Positions 1 to 15,404 of a DNA stretch of 64,000 nt are shown here, piece after piece; position 1 is the first letter of the stretch, and each line of letters starts with the position of its first letter. A program made the position numbers and the translations under genes. A model generated the notes under the pieces. The model was not told the DNA's origin. It worked only from the letters and a program-made list of their open reading frames with translations, and did not search any database. Source of the stretch: Boothiomyces macroporosus (taxonomy: Eukaryota; Chytridiomycota; Chytridiomycetes; Rhizophydiales; Terramycetaceae); NCBI GenBank assembly GCA_027604185.1, contig JADGKB010000012.1:124001-188000 (forward strand). The letters run 5' to 3'.

Positions 1-1181
1 GCTCAAGATTAAGCACTCTGAAGAAATGAATATTTTGAAACAAAATCATTTGATAGAACTTACCAAAGAGAAGGAACGCTTTATGGGAGATAAAGACAGT
101 TTTAGAGAGACTAATGAGCAATTATTGCAGAGCACTAGATCAGACTATGAACTAAAAGTTAAAGATTTATCGGAAAAACTTAATAGCCTAAACGTATCCT
201 ATTCTCATATTCTGAAACACTCTCAATCTTTGGAAACAGCAAACTCAGAGCTCACAAAAAAGTTGGAATCTGTCACTCAGGATTTATCGTTTTCTAGACA
301 GGAGAGTGAACGATTGTCAGTTACCAAGCAGCATCTTCAGGACTCCAACAAAATGCAAGCTGCAAAGATTGGCATTTTGGAAGCAAATTTAAAAGAAACG
401 GAAGAAAGAGAACGTGCAGCTTTGGAAGAGAAAAAGAAAGCGCTAGATAAAGTCGATTTGATACAGATTCAAATAGTAATCTTGCTTTAAACTAGAAACG
501 TGAGGAGGACTCTGTTCAAGTATTAAAACATCAGGTAGAAGGATTAGAGCAAGGGCTGAAAAAGGCTGGAGAGGAAATCAACAAGGTATAATATACTAAT
601 TCAGGGTAATGAGATTATCAAGCGTTTGCAGCTGGACTTGAAGAATGCAAAAACCAAGATCAAGCTAAAGAATACTGTTACTCTTCAGCAAGAAAAGCTC
701 TTGGATGAGCGAATGGCTTCGATAGAAACTTTGCAAAAAGAACTTGCTCAATCACATAAAACTAGCCAAGAACAGCAAACAGATTTGGAGACCAAATCAA
801 AGAAAATCACAGATTTGACTTCCCAATTGGAAGAAAGCAGAAAAATTATTGAAGATAACAATAGAGGTAAATCGGTTCTAACAAGTTATTGAATGGCTGC
901 ACAAGCAATTGAATGAAGAAGCACTGCAGAAACCATTATATTCAAAAGGGTTTACTCAGATCGACTTTTCCAAATATACTACTGTAGAGCCAGAAAAATA
1001 TGCAGACTATAGGCAAACACCTAAACAAAAAGAAGAAATGGTCTTTACACCAAGAGAAAGAGAGCTTCCTTCCGTTCCAAGAACAGTTACACCCAACCTT
1101 CCCAAATTTACTCAACCTACCACTAGTATTCCGTTAAAATTTGATCAGCCAGTTGTCCAGCCTAAAAGTAGTTACTTTTAA
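1..1181 (+). CDS. SAS6: SAS-6-like centriole assembly protein, 3' part
   Basis: This is the C-terminal part (about 373 residues) of a centriole cartwheel protein; the frame is open from base 2, so the N-terminal head domain lies outside the window. Three tiny introns (476-495, 586-604, 867-885; 19-20 nt) join a long heptad-rich coiled coil to a Pro-rich tail. The best family signature appears only after the third intron is removed: VIEWLHKQLNEE, which matches the conserved (I/V)xWLNKQLNE segment near the end of the SAS-6 coiled coil. Proteins of this family dimerise through the coil and set nine-fold centriole symmetry. The stop TAA overlaps an AATAAA signal. AK7 converges from the other strand with 11 bp between stops. 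The coiled coil alone would be ambiguous; the WLxKQLNE motif decides the call. Confidence 0.72.
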
Positions 1182-1192
1182 TAAAAAGAGAT

Positions 1193-3560
1193 TTATTCGC
1201 TAGAATTATTTTCTGGATTCTGTTTAAAAAGGAATTCTGCCAAGTAATCAATTGGATCCTCTGGCCGAATTTTAGCAACTTCTACCAGTCCAGCAGTTAA
1301 AGTAGGCATAATATACTTTACCAAGTAGTTTCTTAATGGCTCGGATTGGATTTCCAATACTTCCTGCTCTTGTTTACGCACTTGTTCCAACTTTGCATTC
1401 CATTCCGCAGTTGCTTTGTTGTGGCGTTCAATTTCTTCTTGCTGTCTCTTAAATCGCTCTTCAGCAGCTGCTGCTTCGGCATTCAACTAACGTTAGAATA
1501 ATATACTTTTGCTTTTTCAGCTTCTTTTCTTTCTGCTGCAATTTGCTCTGGAGTTAGTCCGTAATTTCGAGGTTCGCCCAATTCTTTTTGGATTTGCTCA
1601 ATGATTTGATTAGTTTCGAGTAATTCAGCTTGCAAAATTGCCGGACTGATTTCTAATTCATCGAAATAATTCAAAACGGTTAATTCGTCAGTGTTGTTCT
1701 TTCTGAAATCATCCAGTCTTTTTGTCAACGCTAAATTAATGTATTTCTACCTTCTTCAGAATTCTTTGTGCCTACTACAGCAGATTCAGGTAATTTTTGT
1801 ATCCTTTGTTTGATGGCCAAGTCAGACATTTCGATTGTGAACACAAACTCTGGAACGACCACGTCATCAACAACAGGAATAATTCTTTCTTCTTTTCCAT
1901 CATCGTCCGAGGCTTCGTTAGTAATATTTACGTTTAAATAATTCGGCTGCTTCCTCCATGGTAGTTGGGAAACCATCGAGTATATAACCCTGATTCTTGC
2001 AAGGCATCGATTTCAATTTATCTTTGACAAAACTTATAGTCTGTTGAGTAGGAAGTTTTCCGTTATTTGCTCTCATTGCTTCCTTCATTTCATTCAACAG
2101 CTCGCGATCTGCTTCCAAATCAGTCTCTTCATCTTCTACAGGAGATTGGCCGTTGACTCTCCTTTCAAGAGCGATTAAAGCTTGATTCACTACCTCATCT
2201 GTTTCAAGGTAGTGTATCTTGTATAGTTCAGCAATCTTTTGGGCATAGAAGGTTTTGCCTGATGCAGGAGGTCCATGCATAACAATTTTAAGAGCCCACA
2301 ATCCTCTTGCGTCTTTGTATTCTTGAATTAGCTGAGGTAAAGACTCTATGATGCCGTTCTGGAATTAATGCAATAGTTACTTCATATTTCCATTCCAGTC
2401 CAAGATCTTTGATGTATGCAGGTTCCATTCTCAAATTTACGGTGAGCATGTCAATATCTTCCTGGGTAAAGCTCTTCTCCAAAAACCCTTCTTCTTTCCC
2501 TACTTTTTTGACTACCCCATTGGAAAGAGAATCTGCAATCGCCTTTGATGAGATCATCTCTTACCTTTGTAATCTCATAGAGAGTGGATTTGCTTTCATC
2601 GACTGCTACGATATATTTAACTTCAGGAGAAGTTTCAATTACTTCAACGGTAATTGCTATCAAGTCATCCAGATGAATAGTTGGTAAAACATTCGAGCCG
2701 TCGCCAAAACAATTTAATGCTGGCTCATTATGCCATGCAGCCTTCGTTGAATAATGAATTACCTTGAATAAATAGTGGAAGATGGAGTTTCCTGCATGAT
2801 AAATCAAGCCAGGGGCAATTACATAACCCTTAAACTTTTCCTTCTTGCTTAGTTTAACGATATTCTTTTCAACTGCCAGATGATTTTTGAAATTAGGATG
2901 CGGCTTTCTTTTTCGGTATTCATCCTCCGCAAAGGCTGCCTCTGGATCATCAGCGTCACCTTTAGTTTTTGCCCAAGTCATAACGGTCGAAATTGCAATG
3001 AATATCTTTGGTTTTTCAAAGCTATCAATCATTGTTGACAAATCTAACAGTTAATTCAATTTACAGTCCAATGCCCAAGTAATTTCATCCAAGTCGTTCA
3101 TCATATCGTAAACTATAACATCAGATTCCATCATCATTTTTTGCGCTTGCTCTCTATCAGCACTCTGGTGGAATTAGTCAATATTTACTGATATGCATTC
3201 GCTTACACCCTTTGGTTTTTGTCCTACTCTTGGGATTTTATCTATTGCCTCGCGTCTGGCTGCGTCCTTCTTTTTATCTCCAGTTTCAATCATTTTGCCA
3301 GGTTTTGCTGGATATTTAGTTGGCAAATGAGACTCGAACGAATCCGGAATAGGCTTTTGTAAAGTTCCTACAACGGTATAAGTCTCTTTAAGAGGTTTAT
3401 CCGGTTTGCCTCCATTTCCTTCCTGTCCGAGCTGTGGTTGTTCGTCTTCGTCCTCGTCATTTTCTTCCTCGCTCCTTGAATGTCCAACCACCGTCTGCGA
3501 TAAGACATTCGAGATGTTGTGTCCAAATGGAGTATCTACACCTGCCACAAATACTTTCAT
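1193..3560 (-). CDS. AK7: Adenylate kinase 7 (flagellar, with Dpy-30 tail)
   Basis: 739 residues after removing seven introns of 19-24 nt (3165-3188, 3044-3064, 2543-2564, 2359-2380, 1913-1931, 1731-1750, 1487-1506). Layout: an N-terminal Rossmann-like (extended SDR) region to about residue 340, a P-loop GPPASGKT at 400-407 with an adenylate kinase domain, then a charged coiled segment and a C-terminal Dpy-30 dimerisation motif (LRNYLVKYIMPTLTAGLVE). This order is diagnostic of AK7, an axonemal enzyme that balances AMP, ADP and ATP in flagella. The first Met before VFVAGVDTPFGHNISN matches the family start; the frame runs further upstream without a better Met. Its stop codon lies inside an AATAAA signal. 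The acidic insert (EEENDEDEDEQ) near residue 30 is lineage-specific. Confidence 0.9.
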
Positions 3561-3946
3561 TTTTGAAACTTTTTCGCGTCCTTGACTAACCTTTGTTGTT
3601 CCATCCACCAAATCCAAGCTTGTTCCTCCTCTATATCTTTTGAGTATTGTGTGGCAATTGGAGATCTGGTACAAGATAACACAATGGTCATCGCGGTGTC
3701 ACATTCTTTGATGAATGAATACTAGCTAGAAAATACCTTTAAAAAAGCGGTAACGGTAAAAAGTACACTTTCAATGTAAATTCAAATACAATAGCTGAAA
3801 AAAAGATATTCTAGATCTTCAGTTGCTGAATCCTCTTTCGTTCCGTCTGCAATGCGGCGCGTCACAAAGATTCCATGAGGTTGCCATGAGCTGTCCTTCA
3901 GGGATCAACATATAAACTGCAATGGATTACATGATTTCATATTAAA
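3561..3946. other. Divergent intergenic region with TATA box
   Basis: The 386 bp between the starts of AK7 (minus) and the first carboxypeptidase (plus) hold no open frame with family support. A TATAAA at 3911-3916 lies 31 bp upstream of the carboxypeptidase start and is a plausible core promoter for it. Nothing else is recognised. Confidence 0.45.
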
Positions 3947-5225
3947 ATGGTGTCTTATCTTGCTCTTGCACTTACATTATTGGCGGCTGTTTCTGCTGTC
4001 CCTTCAAAAGGAAAATATCATGGTGATAAAGTATTTCGGGTAAACATTGACACTCCCGAGCAAAAGGAGTTATTCCATTCGATTTTAAAGGTATTTTTAT
4101 GCTGACGAAAGGATAAGAGCCTGAAAATGGATGTATGGACCGACCACACACATGGCAATGTGGTGGATGTACATGTACCTCAAAAAAGCGTGAAGCAATT
4201 CAAGTCCAAGCTTAGTGAATTTTCTCACAGCACGATTGTCGAAAACGTCCAAGATTTGGTTGATTCTGAAAAAACTCATTCGTTAGTTAGCAAGTCATCC
4301 TCAATCTACTCTGATTATCAAGATGCTGCAACTTTGGTAAAGTACTTGCAAGGACTTCCAGGGGCCACTCCAATTAGATTGGGAAGTACCTATGGAGGAA
4401 ACACCATTGACGGAATTAAATTTGGATCTGGACCAAAAACTATTGTCTTTAATGGCGGTATTCATGCAAGGTAAGCCTTATCGCTTATTCTAGAGAATGG
4501 ATCTCTCCCGCAGTTACGACTTACGTTGCAGATTACTTGCTAAGCTCAGATCCCACTGCAGTTTCACTTAGAAGCAAGTTCACTTTCCATGTTATTCCAG
4601 TTGCCAATCCAGATGGCTACGCTTACACTAGAGATCCAAATGGTGACAGAATGTGGCGAAAGAACATGGAACCAAACCCTTCCAATCCAGACTGTGCTGG
4701 TACAGACATTAACAGAAACTTCTCATTCAAATGGTCTGACCCAGGCGCTTCAAGTGACGAATGTGATGAAACTTATTATGGTTCTGGTCCGTTAAGTACT
4801 AAAGAGGCAAAAGCCTTGGACACTTACGTAAAGAGCTTGAAGAATGTGGTCAGTTACATGGATTTACACTCGTACAGTCAACTTTGGTTATACCCATGGG
4901 GATACACCCAAAGCCCTTCACCAGATCACACTGATCATGCTGCTGCCGCTGCTGCTGGTGTTAAAGCTCTAAATGCTGTCAACAAGGTTAAATTCACTGC
5001 AGAACGTAATTGCAATCTAATGTAGAATCTGACTCCCTTTACCAAACTTCAGGTACAACTGATGATCACTTTTATGCTACAGCAGGTGTCAAATATTCAA
5101 TGACAATTGAATTGAGGGATACTGGCAATAACGGCTTTATTTTGCCGGCAAGTCAAATTGTCCCAAGCGGAAAAGAAACTGTTGCAGGGTTAGTGGCTTT
5201 CTGGGGTTATGTCGATGCGCATTAG
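3947..5225 (+). CDS. Secreted metallocarboxypeptidase M14A, B-type specificity predicted
   Basis: 404 residues over four exons (introns 4091-4111, 4471-4493, 5006-5025). A signal peptide (MVSYLALALTLLAAVSA) is followed by an activation propeptide of about 100 residues and the catalytic domain. Zinc ligands are His166 and Glu169 in GIHAREWIS and the His of MDLHSYSQ; the catalytic Glu is in ELRDTGNNGF; substrate carboxylate contacts are in NRNF and MWRKN. The residue aligned with position 255 of bovine carboxypeptidase A is Asp (in SGTTDDHFY), the state of carboxypeptidase B, so a preference for C-terminal Lys/Arg is inferred. It heads a tandem pair with the next gene and probably acts outside the cell or in a food vacuole. 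Confidence 0.9.
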
Positions 5226-5320
5226 ATCATTTCAACTAAAATAAACTGTCTAGAAATTGTAGTACTTGCTGACTGACGTCAGACCGTATCTCTTTGTTGA
5301 AACACTTTATCTTTCCAGCT

Positions 5321-6592
5321 ATGAACCTCAGAGTTTTCACTCTCTATTTGCTCTTCAGACCAATAGTTTCACTTCCATATCTAGTCAAAGATCAGGTACT
5401 TCGCATCCACTCTGAAAATGTTTATAAAAGGAATCTCCTGGAAGCCATAATAAGTGTATGCATTGATTAATTTCAGGACCCACTTCTAGAGTTGGACATT
5501 TGGAAGGATGATATGTCTGAGGTCGATGTTCGCGTACCCAGTTCCCATTTGCCTACATTTAAAGATAGACTAAAGAATTTCGAGTACACCGTCCTTATAG
5601 ATGATGTACAATCTATGGTAGAGGCAGAACAGATGGAATTTGCCAGAAGGAAAAAGAGGGATATTCAAACCGAAGAAGAGCTATTCTCAGGATATCAAGA
5701 CACCGATACTTTAATCAATTATCTAAGTAAATTGCCTGGGGCGCAAATGTTTACTTTGGGATACACTTATTTGGATAATCCAATCCAAGGTGTCAGAATT
5801 GGAACTGGTTCAAAGAATGTGGTGATTAACGGCGGCATACATGCGAGAGAGTGGATTTCACCAGTAATATGGTAATTAATTAAAGGCTGTAACAGCGTAC
5901 GTTGCAAATTACATGCTTGGATCCGAAATGCAAGCTATTGATTTGAGAGCAAAATTCACATTCCATGTCATCCCAGTCCTCAATCCAGACGGGTATGCAT
6001 ATTCCAGAGATGCAAAGGGAGATAGATTCTGGAGAAAGAATAGAGAGCCAAATCTCAATAACCCAAACTGTACAGGAACCGATATCAACAGGAATTTTGA
6101 ATACAAATGGGGCAACGGTGACAATGAATGTGGAGAAGGATACGCGGGAACTGCTCCTCTAAGCACCAAAGAGGCGATGGCTTTAGATCTCTATGTAAAG
6201 AATTTGGAGAATGTCGTTGCATACATTGATGTTCATAGTTACAGTCAGCTTTGGCTATTTCCTTACGGATGGACAACAGAAGCATCCCCAGATTCGAAAA
6301 ATCAGATGAATGCGTCTGTGAGAGCTGTAGAGGCGATTGAGCGTGTACATGGAACAAAATTCGTTGCTCAACGTAAGACTACCTAACTATAGAATCATCA
6401 CAACTCTACATTACCACTGGAACAGCAAACGACCACTTTTACGGTTTGCGCAATGTGAAATATTCGGTGGCGGTTGAACTGAGAGATAACGGCAATTATG
6501 GATTCGTGCTACCAGCATCCCAAATTATCCCTAGCGGGGAAGAGTTTACTGCTGGCCTGGTAGCATTCTTGGAATACGTCTATATAAATTAA
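5321..6592 (+). CDS. Secreted metallocarboxypeptidase M14A, paralogue
   Basis: 402 residues, four exons (introns 5456-5476, 5864-5885, 6373-6392). A signal peptide (MNLRVFTLYLLFRPIVS) is followed by a propeptide ending in a basic run RRKKR just before the catalytic domain, a likely processing site that the upstream paralogue lacks. Zinc ligands are His167 and Glu170 in GIHAREWIS and the His of DVHSYSQ; the catalytic Glu is in ELRDNGNYGF. The position equivalent to residue 255 is Asn (GTANDHFY) rather than Asp, so specificity probably differs from its neighbour. Introns 1 and 3 are at the same places as in the neighbour, but intron 2 is displaced by 16 coding nucleotides. A local tandem duplication followed by divergence is the simplest origin. 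Confidence 0.9.
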
Positions 6593-6641
6593 ACTCTGCA
6601 TTTTTTATAAATTTGACGTGTATCGGAAATTTACTACAGAT

Positions 6642-7403
6642 ATGAAAGCTGATTTAGATTTTGTGATTAGGCACTTTGAAGAATTGGAAATTAAAAAGCA
6701 AGAGGAATTGTTGCAAAATTATACACATGGAAATGTGAATTCAGAGAGAGCATCCACATCAATGTCAAAAACTACATTGATAGGACAACCCAAATCCCCT
6801 TTGAATACTGAGTCTAATATAACCGCCAATGAAAATGAATCCAGTCATACACCCAGATATTTAGAACATAGGCGGACTGGATCTTCAAAATATCATTTAA
6901 ACTGCAATGGACTGCGTATTACCTTCCTAATGATCTAGATGAGCCAGTCACCACTACTCCAAGTGTTTATATGGATAAAAAAACTAGAGATAAGATAAAT
7001 ACGATTAAAAGGATATTACTTCATACAAAAATGCAACAAGAGCCAGTTGAGTTGAAGAAATATTGCAGATATAGATTGGCAAAAGAAGTAATTCTGACCT
7101 GATCGATAGAAGAGTAAAATTCCGATATCTAGATGGAATCCATCGACCATTTATCGCCATGATTCACTACAAACCAAACCCACAAAGAAAAAGGAGAAGA
7201 CGACTCCTGTTGAAAAGGAAGTCGAAATCAAACCGTACATACTAAACCTGGTGCCCTACATTACACCTTTGTCTGCTAATACGAATAGCACTGCTCAGCC
7301 ATTTAGAGATAGATTTGAATTGGAGTACAGTAATGCGTACTTGGAGGTTGCGAAAAGCATCCCCAAGATCAAGTATAAACCTCTAAATTTGTCCGCCGAA
7401 TAA
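6642..7403 (+). CDS. Hypothetical protein, 238 residues
   Basis: Not recognised. Two introns (6916-6938, 7088-7109) with the usual branch and AG pattern join three exons in frame, which is the main support for a real gene. The protein begins MKADLDFVIRHFEELEIKK, has a Ser/Thr/Asn-rich middle, a Lys-rich patch (TKKKEKTTPVEKEVE) and a C-terminus with several Tyr/Pro residues (ending PKIKYKPLNLSAE). No signal peptide, membrane span or known domain is visible. It stops 32 bp from the convergent kinase gene. The upstream Met at 6618 is possible but adds only eight residues. Confidence 0.55.
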
Positions 7404-7435
7404 AAGCAACAATTTTTTATTGCAATGATAGCATA

Positions 7436-12119
<4,684 letters not shown>

Positions 12120-12322
12120 TTGATTTGTATACCAGCTGTGTTTTTTCGCGTTTTGTAAAAACAATGAGGGTGTGCTATCGAAAAAACGCAAGTTCGCAAC
12201 CCGCTGAGGAAACAAATGAGCAAAAAACAAACAAACCGGTTAGTTTTTTTGACAACAAGGTCAAAAGCAAAGCTTAATTTTATTTACTCGGAGATTGCTT
12301 AAAATGGAAATCATTCTGACAT

Positions 12323-14064
12323 TCACGAAAGTGAAGGATTGTGAACGGACCCAGCCTTTTTCGCTCGATCAGCAAGGATTTTGTCTACATTAATATGATT
12401 ATACCAAAATCAGCAGATTCCATATTCAATGGCAACTGGTGATCTTCGATTCTAAATTGGGTCTCTTCCTTTTCAGAGTTGTGAGCAATCATACTGGTAA
12501 CAAATTCAGAGTTGATTATTTCTGCAACGTTACTCATATGATATGGTTCCAAAAACTCTAAACAATTTTTTAACTGATCCAAGTCGTAGCCTGTACATGC
12601 CTGCAAGATATCTTTAGATTGTTCTTGATTAATTAGAACTTACCATCCGTTGTTGATTTGGGGTAAGATCTCCAGAAAACTGCTGCTGCAAGTTCACTGG
12701 ATAAAAAGTCGCAAGATTGGCTGTCCATAACTGCCTTGTCCAGCAATGTGCAAGCTTTTGCGAAAAGGACAGCGTTGTATCTAGGATGGAAAAAAGTAGC
12801 ATTTGTCTGAACAGCGTTCGAGTCAAATAGTCCCATTGGTATAGCTTCAGCGCCAGGAATTTCGTTTGGCCGTCTGGTTTTGTCAGCTAAAGTTGCGAAT
12901 TGAAAAGAATGCTTCAAGAAGTCATGAGGCGTAGGTATCAATACATTCCAGTCCATATTCTATATCAAATTAATCTTACCATCATTAATTTAAACTCCCA
13001 TTTTAACAAAAACTTTTTTGCTTGGGCTTGATTGTGATTATTAACCTCTGGAGGGAGATCTTCATCATACAAAAACTCTACAAGTTGTTCCATTGGTAAG
13101 TGGAAGGTTTCCTATTGTGAAACAGGTTATACATTTGCTTTTAGCGCGACTAGCAGAGCAGTCACAGCAATGAGCTGGAAAAATTCCTGCCCAAAGTCTC
13201 CAATAGCAAAGAGGATGTCCATATATTGCACAGTAGCATGGAAGGTTTGTCTGAACATGCGTTGCTCAACAATCACCTCCTTGATCCAAGAAAGTAAAAC
13301 CCATCTGGAAAGGGGAGTGAGCTTGTCATCTTTTTGGAATAAATTGGCATTTCGCTTCTTTGTGAGAATACTTTCACGTTCAAGATCAGTTTTCCATGAG
13401 CGCATAGAGATGTCGAAACAGTTTTTCTACCATTAATATTGACTACGTCGTGTTCGTCTAGATCTAGACCGAGATCGCTGGCCGCTTTGATATTCAAATG
13501 CAAAAACTTTTCTTCATCCACTCGCTTTTGTGCAAGTGTTATTAGATTAGCAATCAAATCTTCATGCGGTAAAGCAGTTGTCTTGACCATGGTTGGAGTG
13601 GCCACGGCGCTGTTGATTTCAGAAAAATTCCAGGCACTGTCTGGAATGTCAGAGCTTCTATCGACAAAGGAATTCGGATTATTTGCAGTTCGGAGAGACT
13701 CTTGGAGAGCAGGCAAGAACGAATTCATATTCATGTTTGGTTCTTGACTAGGTTGAACTTGTTAGATAAATCTTACGTATATGTTCGCAATGGCGTTTCG
13801 TAATTCTATCTACTTCAAACTTTTCTTCAGACTCTCTTCTTCTCTTTTGGCTCAAGTTGGGAATCATCGGGTTGGATTCAGGTGATGGATACTGCGTAGC
13901 CTGACATTAAATACAGAACATACAGTTTTCCCAGGGGTTTTGGTTTTAGATGATCGTGTGTTTTTGGTCGCAGCCTTCAGAATAGTCCTTCTGGGGAGTG
14001 TATTTTCATCAGTACCAGGAGATCCTGCTGCTTTTATCTTTTGACAGACCCCGTCTGGAGTCAT
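12323..14064 (-). CDS. Divergent cyclin
   Basis: 532 residues over eight exons (introns 13901-13923, 13758-13776, 13427-13446, 13112-13132, 12960-12979, 12624-12643, 12385-12404). The cyclin box (roughly residues 225-340) contains LTPLSRWVLLSWIKEV, QTFHATVQYMDI and LIAVTALLVALKANETF, which line up with the MRxILxDWLxEV, ETxxLAVxxxDRF and LQLxGxxxxxxAxKxEE blocks. The second fold starts at KFLLKWEFKLMMNMDWNVL. The usual Arg-Asp charge pair of the first block is partly replaced, so it is divergent, perhaps E-like. The N-terminus is rich in Lys, Ser and Thr-Pro (TPDGVC, KTKTPGKT), potential CDK sites. The last 62-nt exon is added because a 20-nt intron spans the first apparent stop. Confidence 0.7.
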
Positions 14065-15404
14065 TTGTGATATGCTAGGTTAAGATATATGGATACTGAA
14101 ATGAGTTTCCTAGCATATGCAATGATCTATTGTGAGGTTTGTGTAACCTTAAAAAAAGTCTAAAATTTAATAAAGTAGCTGTACCTTGAAATAAAACAAT
14201 AAAAAAGCAAATGAGGGAATGTGGGTGGATCGAAATGATCTGTAGTTGTGAAGGCAAGTTCTGTTCACAAGAAAAAAATTAATAACGTGATCGCATATGA
14301 TAAAATGCAGAAAATTTGAGAGCAATCCCTGGTAACCTGATTTATTAATCGTAGCATACGTGTCTCTAGGCGCTAGAGACAGGTCTGCAGTCGGTCCGGA
14401 TTGATTTCCAGTGCTATTTTAAATCGTCCGATTTCGTCCGAAGGCCAGTGTTTATCCAGGCACTTTTCATATAACTTGGCACTACAATATTGAATATAAC
14501 CTCCTTAAAAAATGTCTCTGGACTAGAGATCAATATATTCCTAGTTTTCAAAAGATCAGATACCATTTATCTGGTAGCCTTTGCTTTTTGATTTGATCCA
14601 GAATAAAGAACACGTCTCTGCCGTCCCAAACAACGAATATTATTAATCTAACACAAGGGTAGAATGACGTACCGGTAAATAAGGTAATACAATCAACGAA
14701 GACATTGCCGTTATCAAAAGCGGATTAAACCGCGATTTTTATGCAAATTTTGATTATATTCACCAGAACAAATCATTTTTTAATCGTTTAATAGAGACCG
14801 CTAATTTGAAATAGAATCTAGCATAGATATAGGAAGGCTTCAGCTGGTCCTATTAAATAGACAGAAGGTTTCCATTTGTTCACTCCTCTGGATAGGGTTT
14901 GAAATTATCTTTACCTTTCAACTGTACACTCAGAACTTGATATCCACTTTTATAGAAATCATTTAGATGAAAGACAGACTTTATGAACAAAATTTTCCAT
15001 TGAGATGATTGCATTAAAGGCATCAATAAGAATACAACTAATTCCGCTGATTAGATCAGTTTTTACTGTTATATGGGTGATTCTTTCGATTTACCTCAAT
15101 CAGTTGAATAAATGTGCTGCAAACGAATTATTAATTCCCACCTTACTTGGCATATGTGCTCATCAAGAATTAACAATAAATTGGTAGTTTTAAAAGAATA
15201 TCAGTTCGCAATCCCAATCTTTTCTGGTACAAAGACTACTCTCCTAGTTTAAAAAACTGAAGGGCATTTGCGATCAATAGAACAGAATAAATTGCAAACA
15301 GAAGGCTTTAAATGGTTTGATAGATGCATGTAATACCTGGTCGTTTCTTTTGTAATCACGTGCAGTAGTTGAACGCGTAAAACGCCTGCAATTTTCTCAG
15401 TATT
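14065..15404. other. 1.3-kb non-coding region with hairpins
   Basis: This is the longest stretch without a supported gene in an otherwise packed window. It separates the starts of the cyclin (minus) and IFT88 (plus). A perfect 8-bp stem with a 3-nt loop lies at 14362-14380 (gtctctag, gcg, ctagagac), and a related imperfect version (gtctctggactagagatc) lies at about 14508-14525. A third GTCTCT follows near 14612. No tRNA, snRNA or rRNA signature was recognised. A short hydrophobic frame at 15005-15187 is not supported. An ACGCGT occurs at 15373-15378, close to the IFT88 start. The region could hold an unrecognised structured RNA or simply two promoters. Confidence 0.35.

Noticed and set aside
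15005..15187. 60-codon hydrophobic frame upstream of IFT88
   Set aside because: No family match, no splice partner and typical of AT-rich non-coding DNA.
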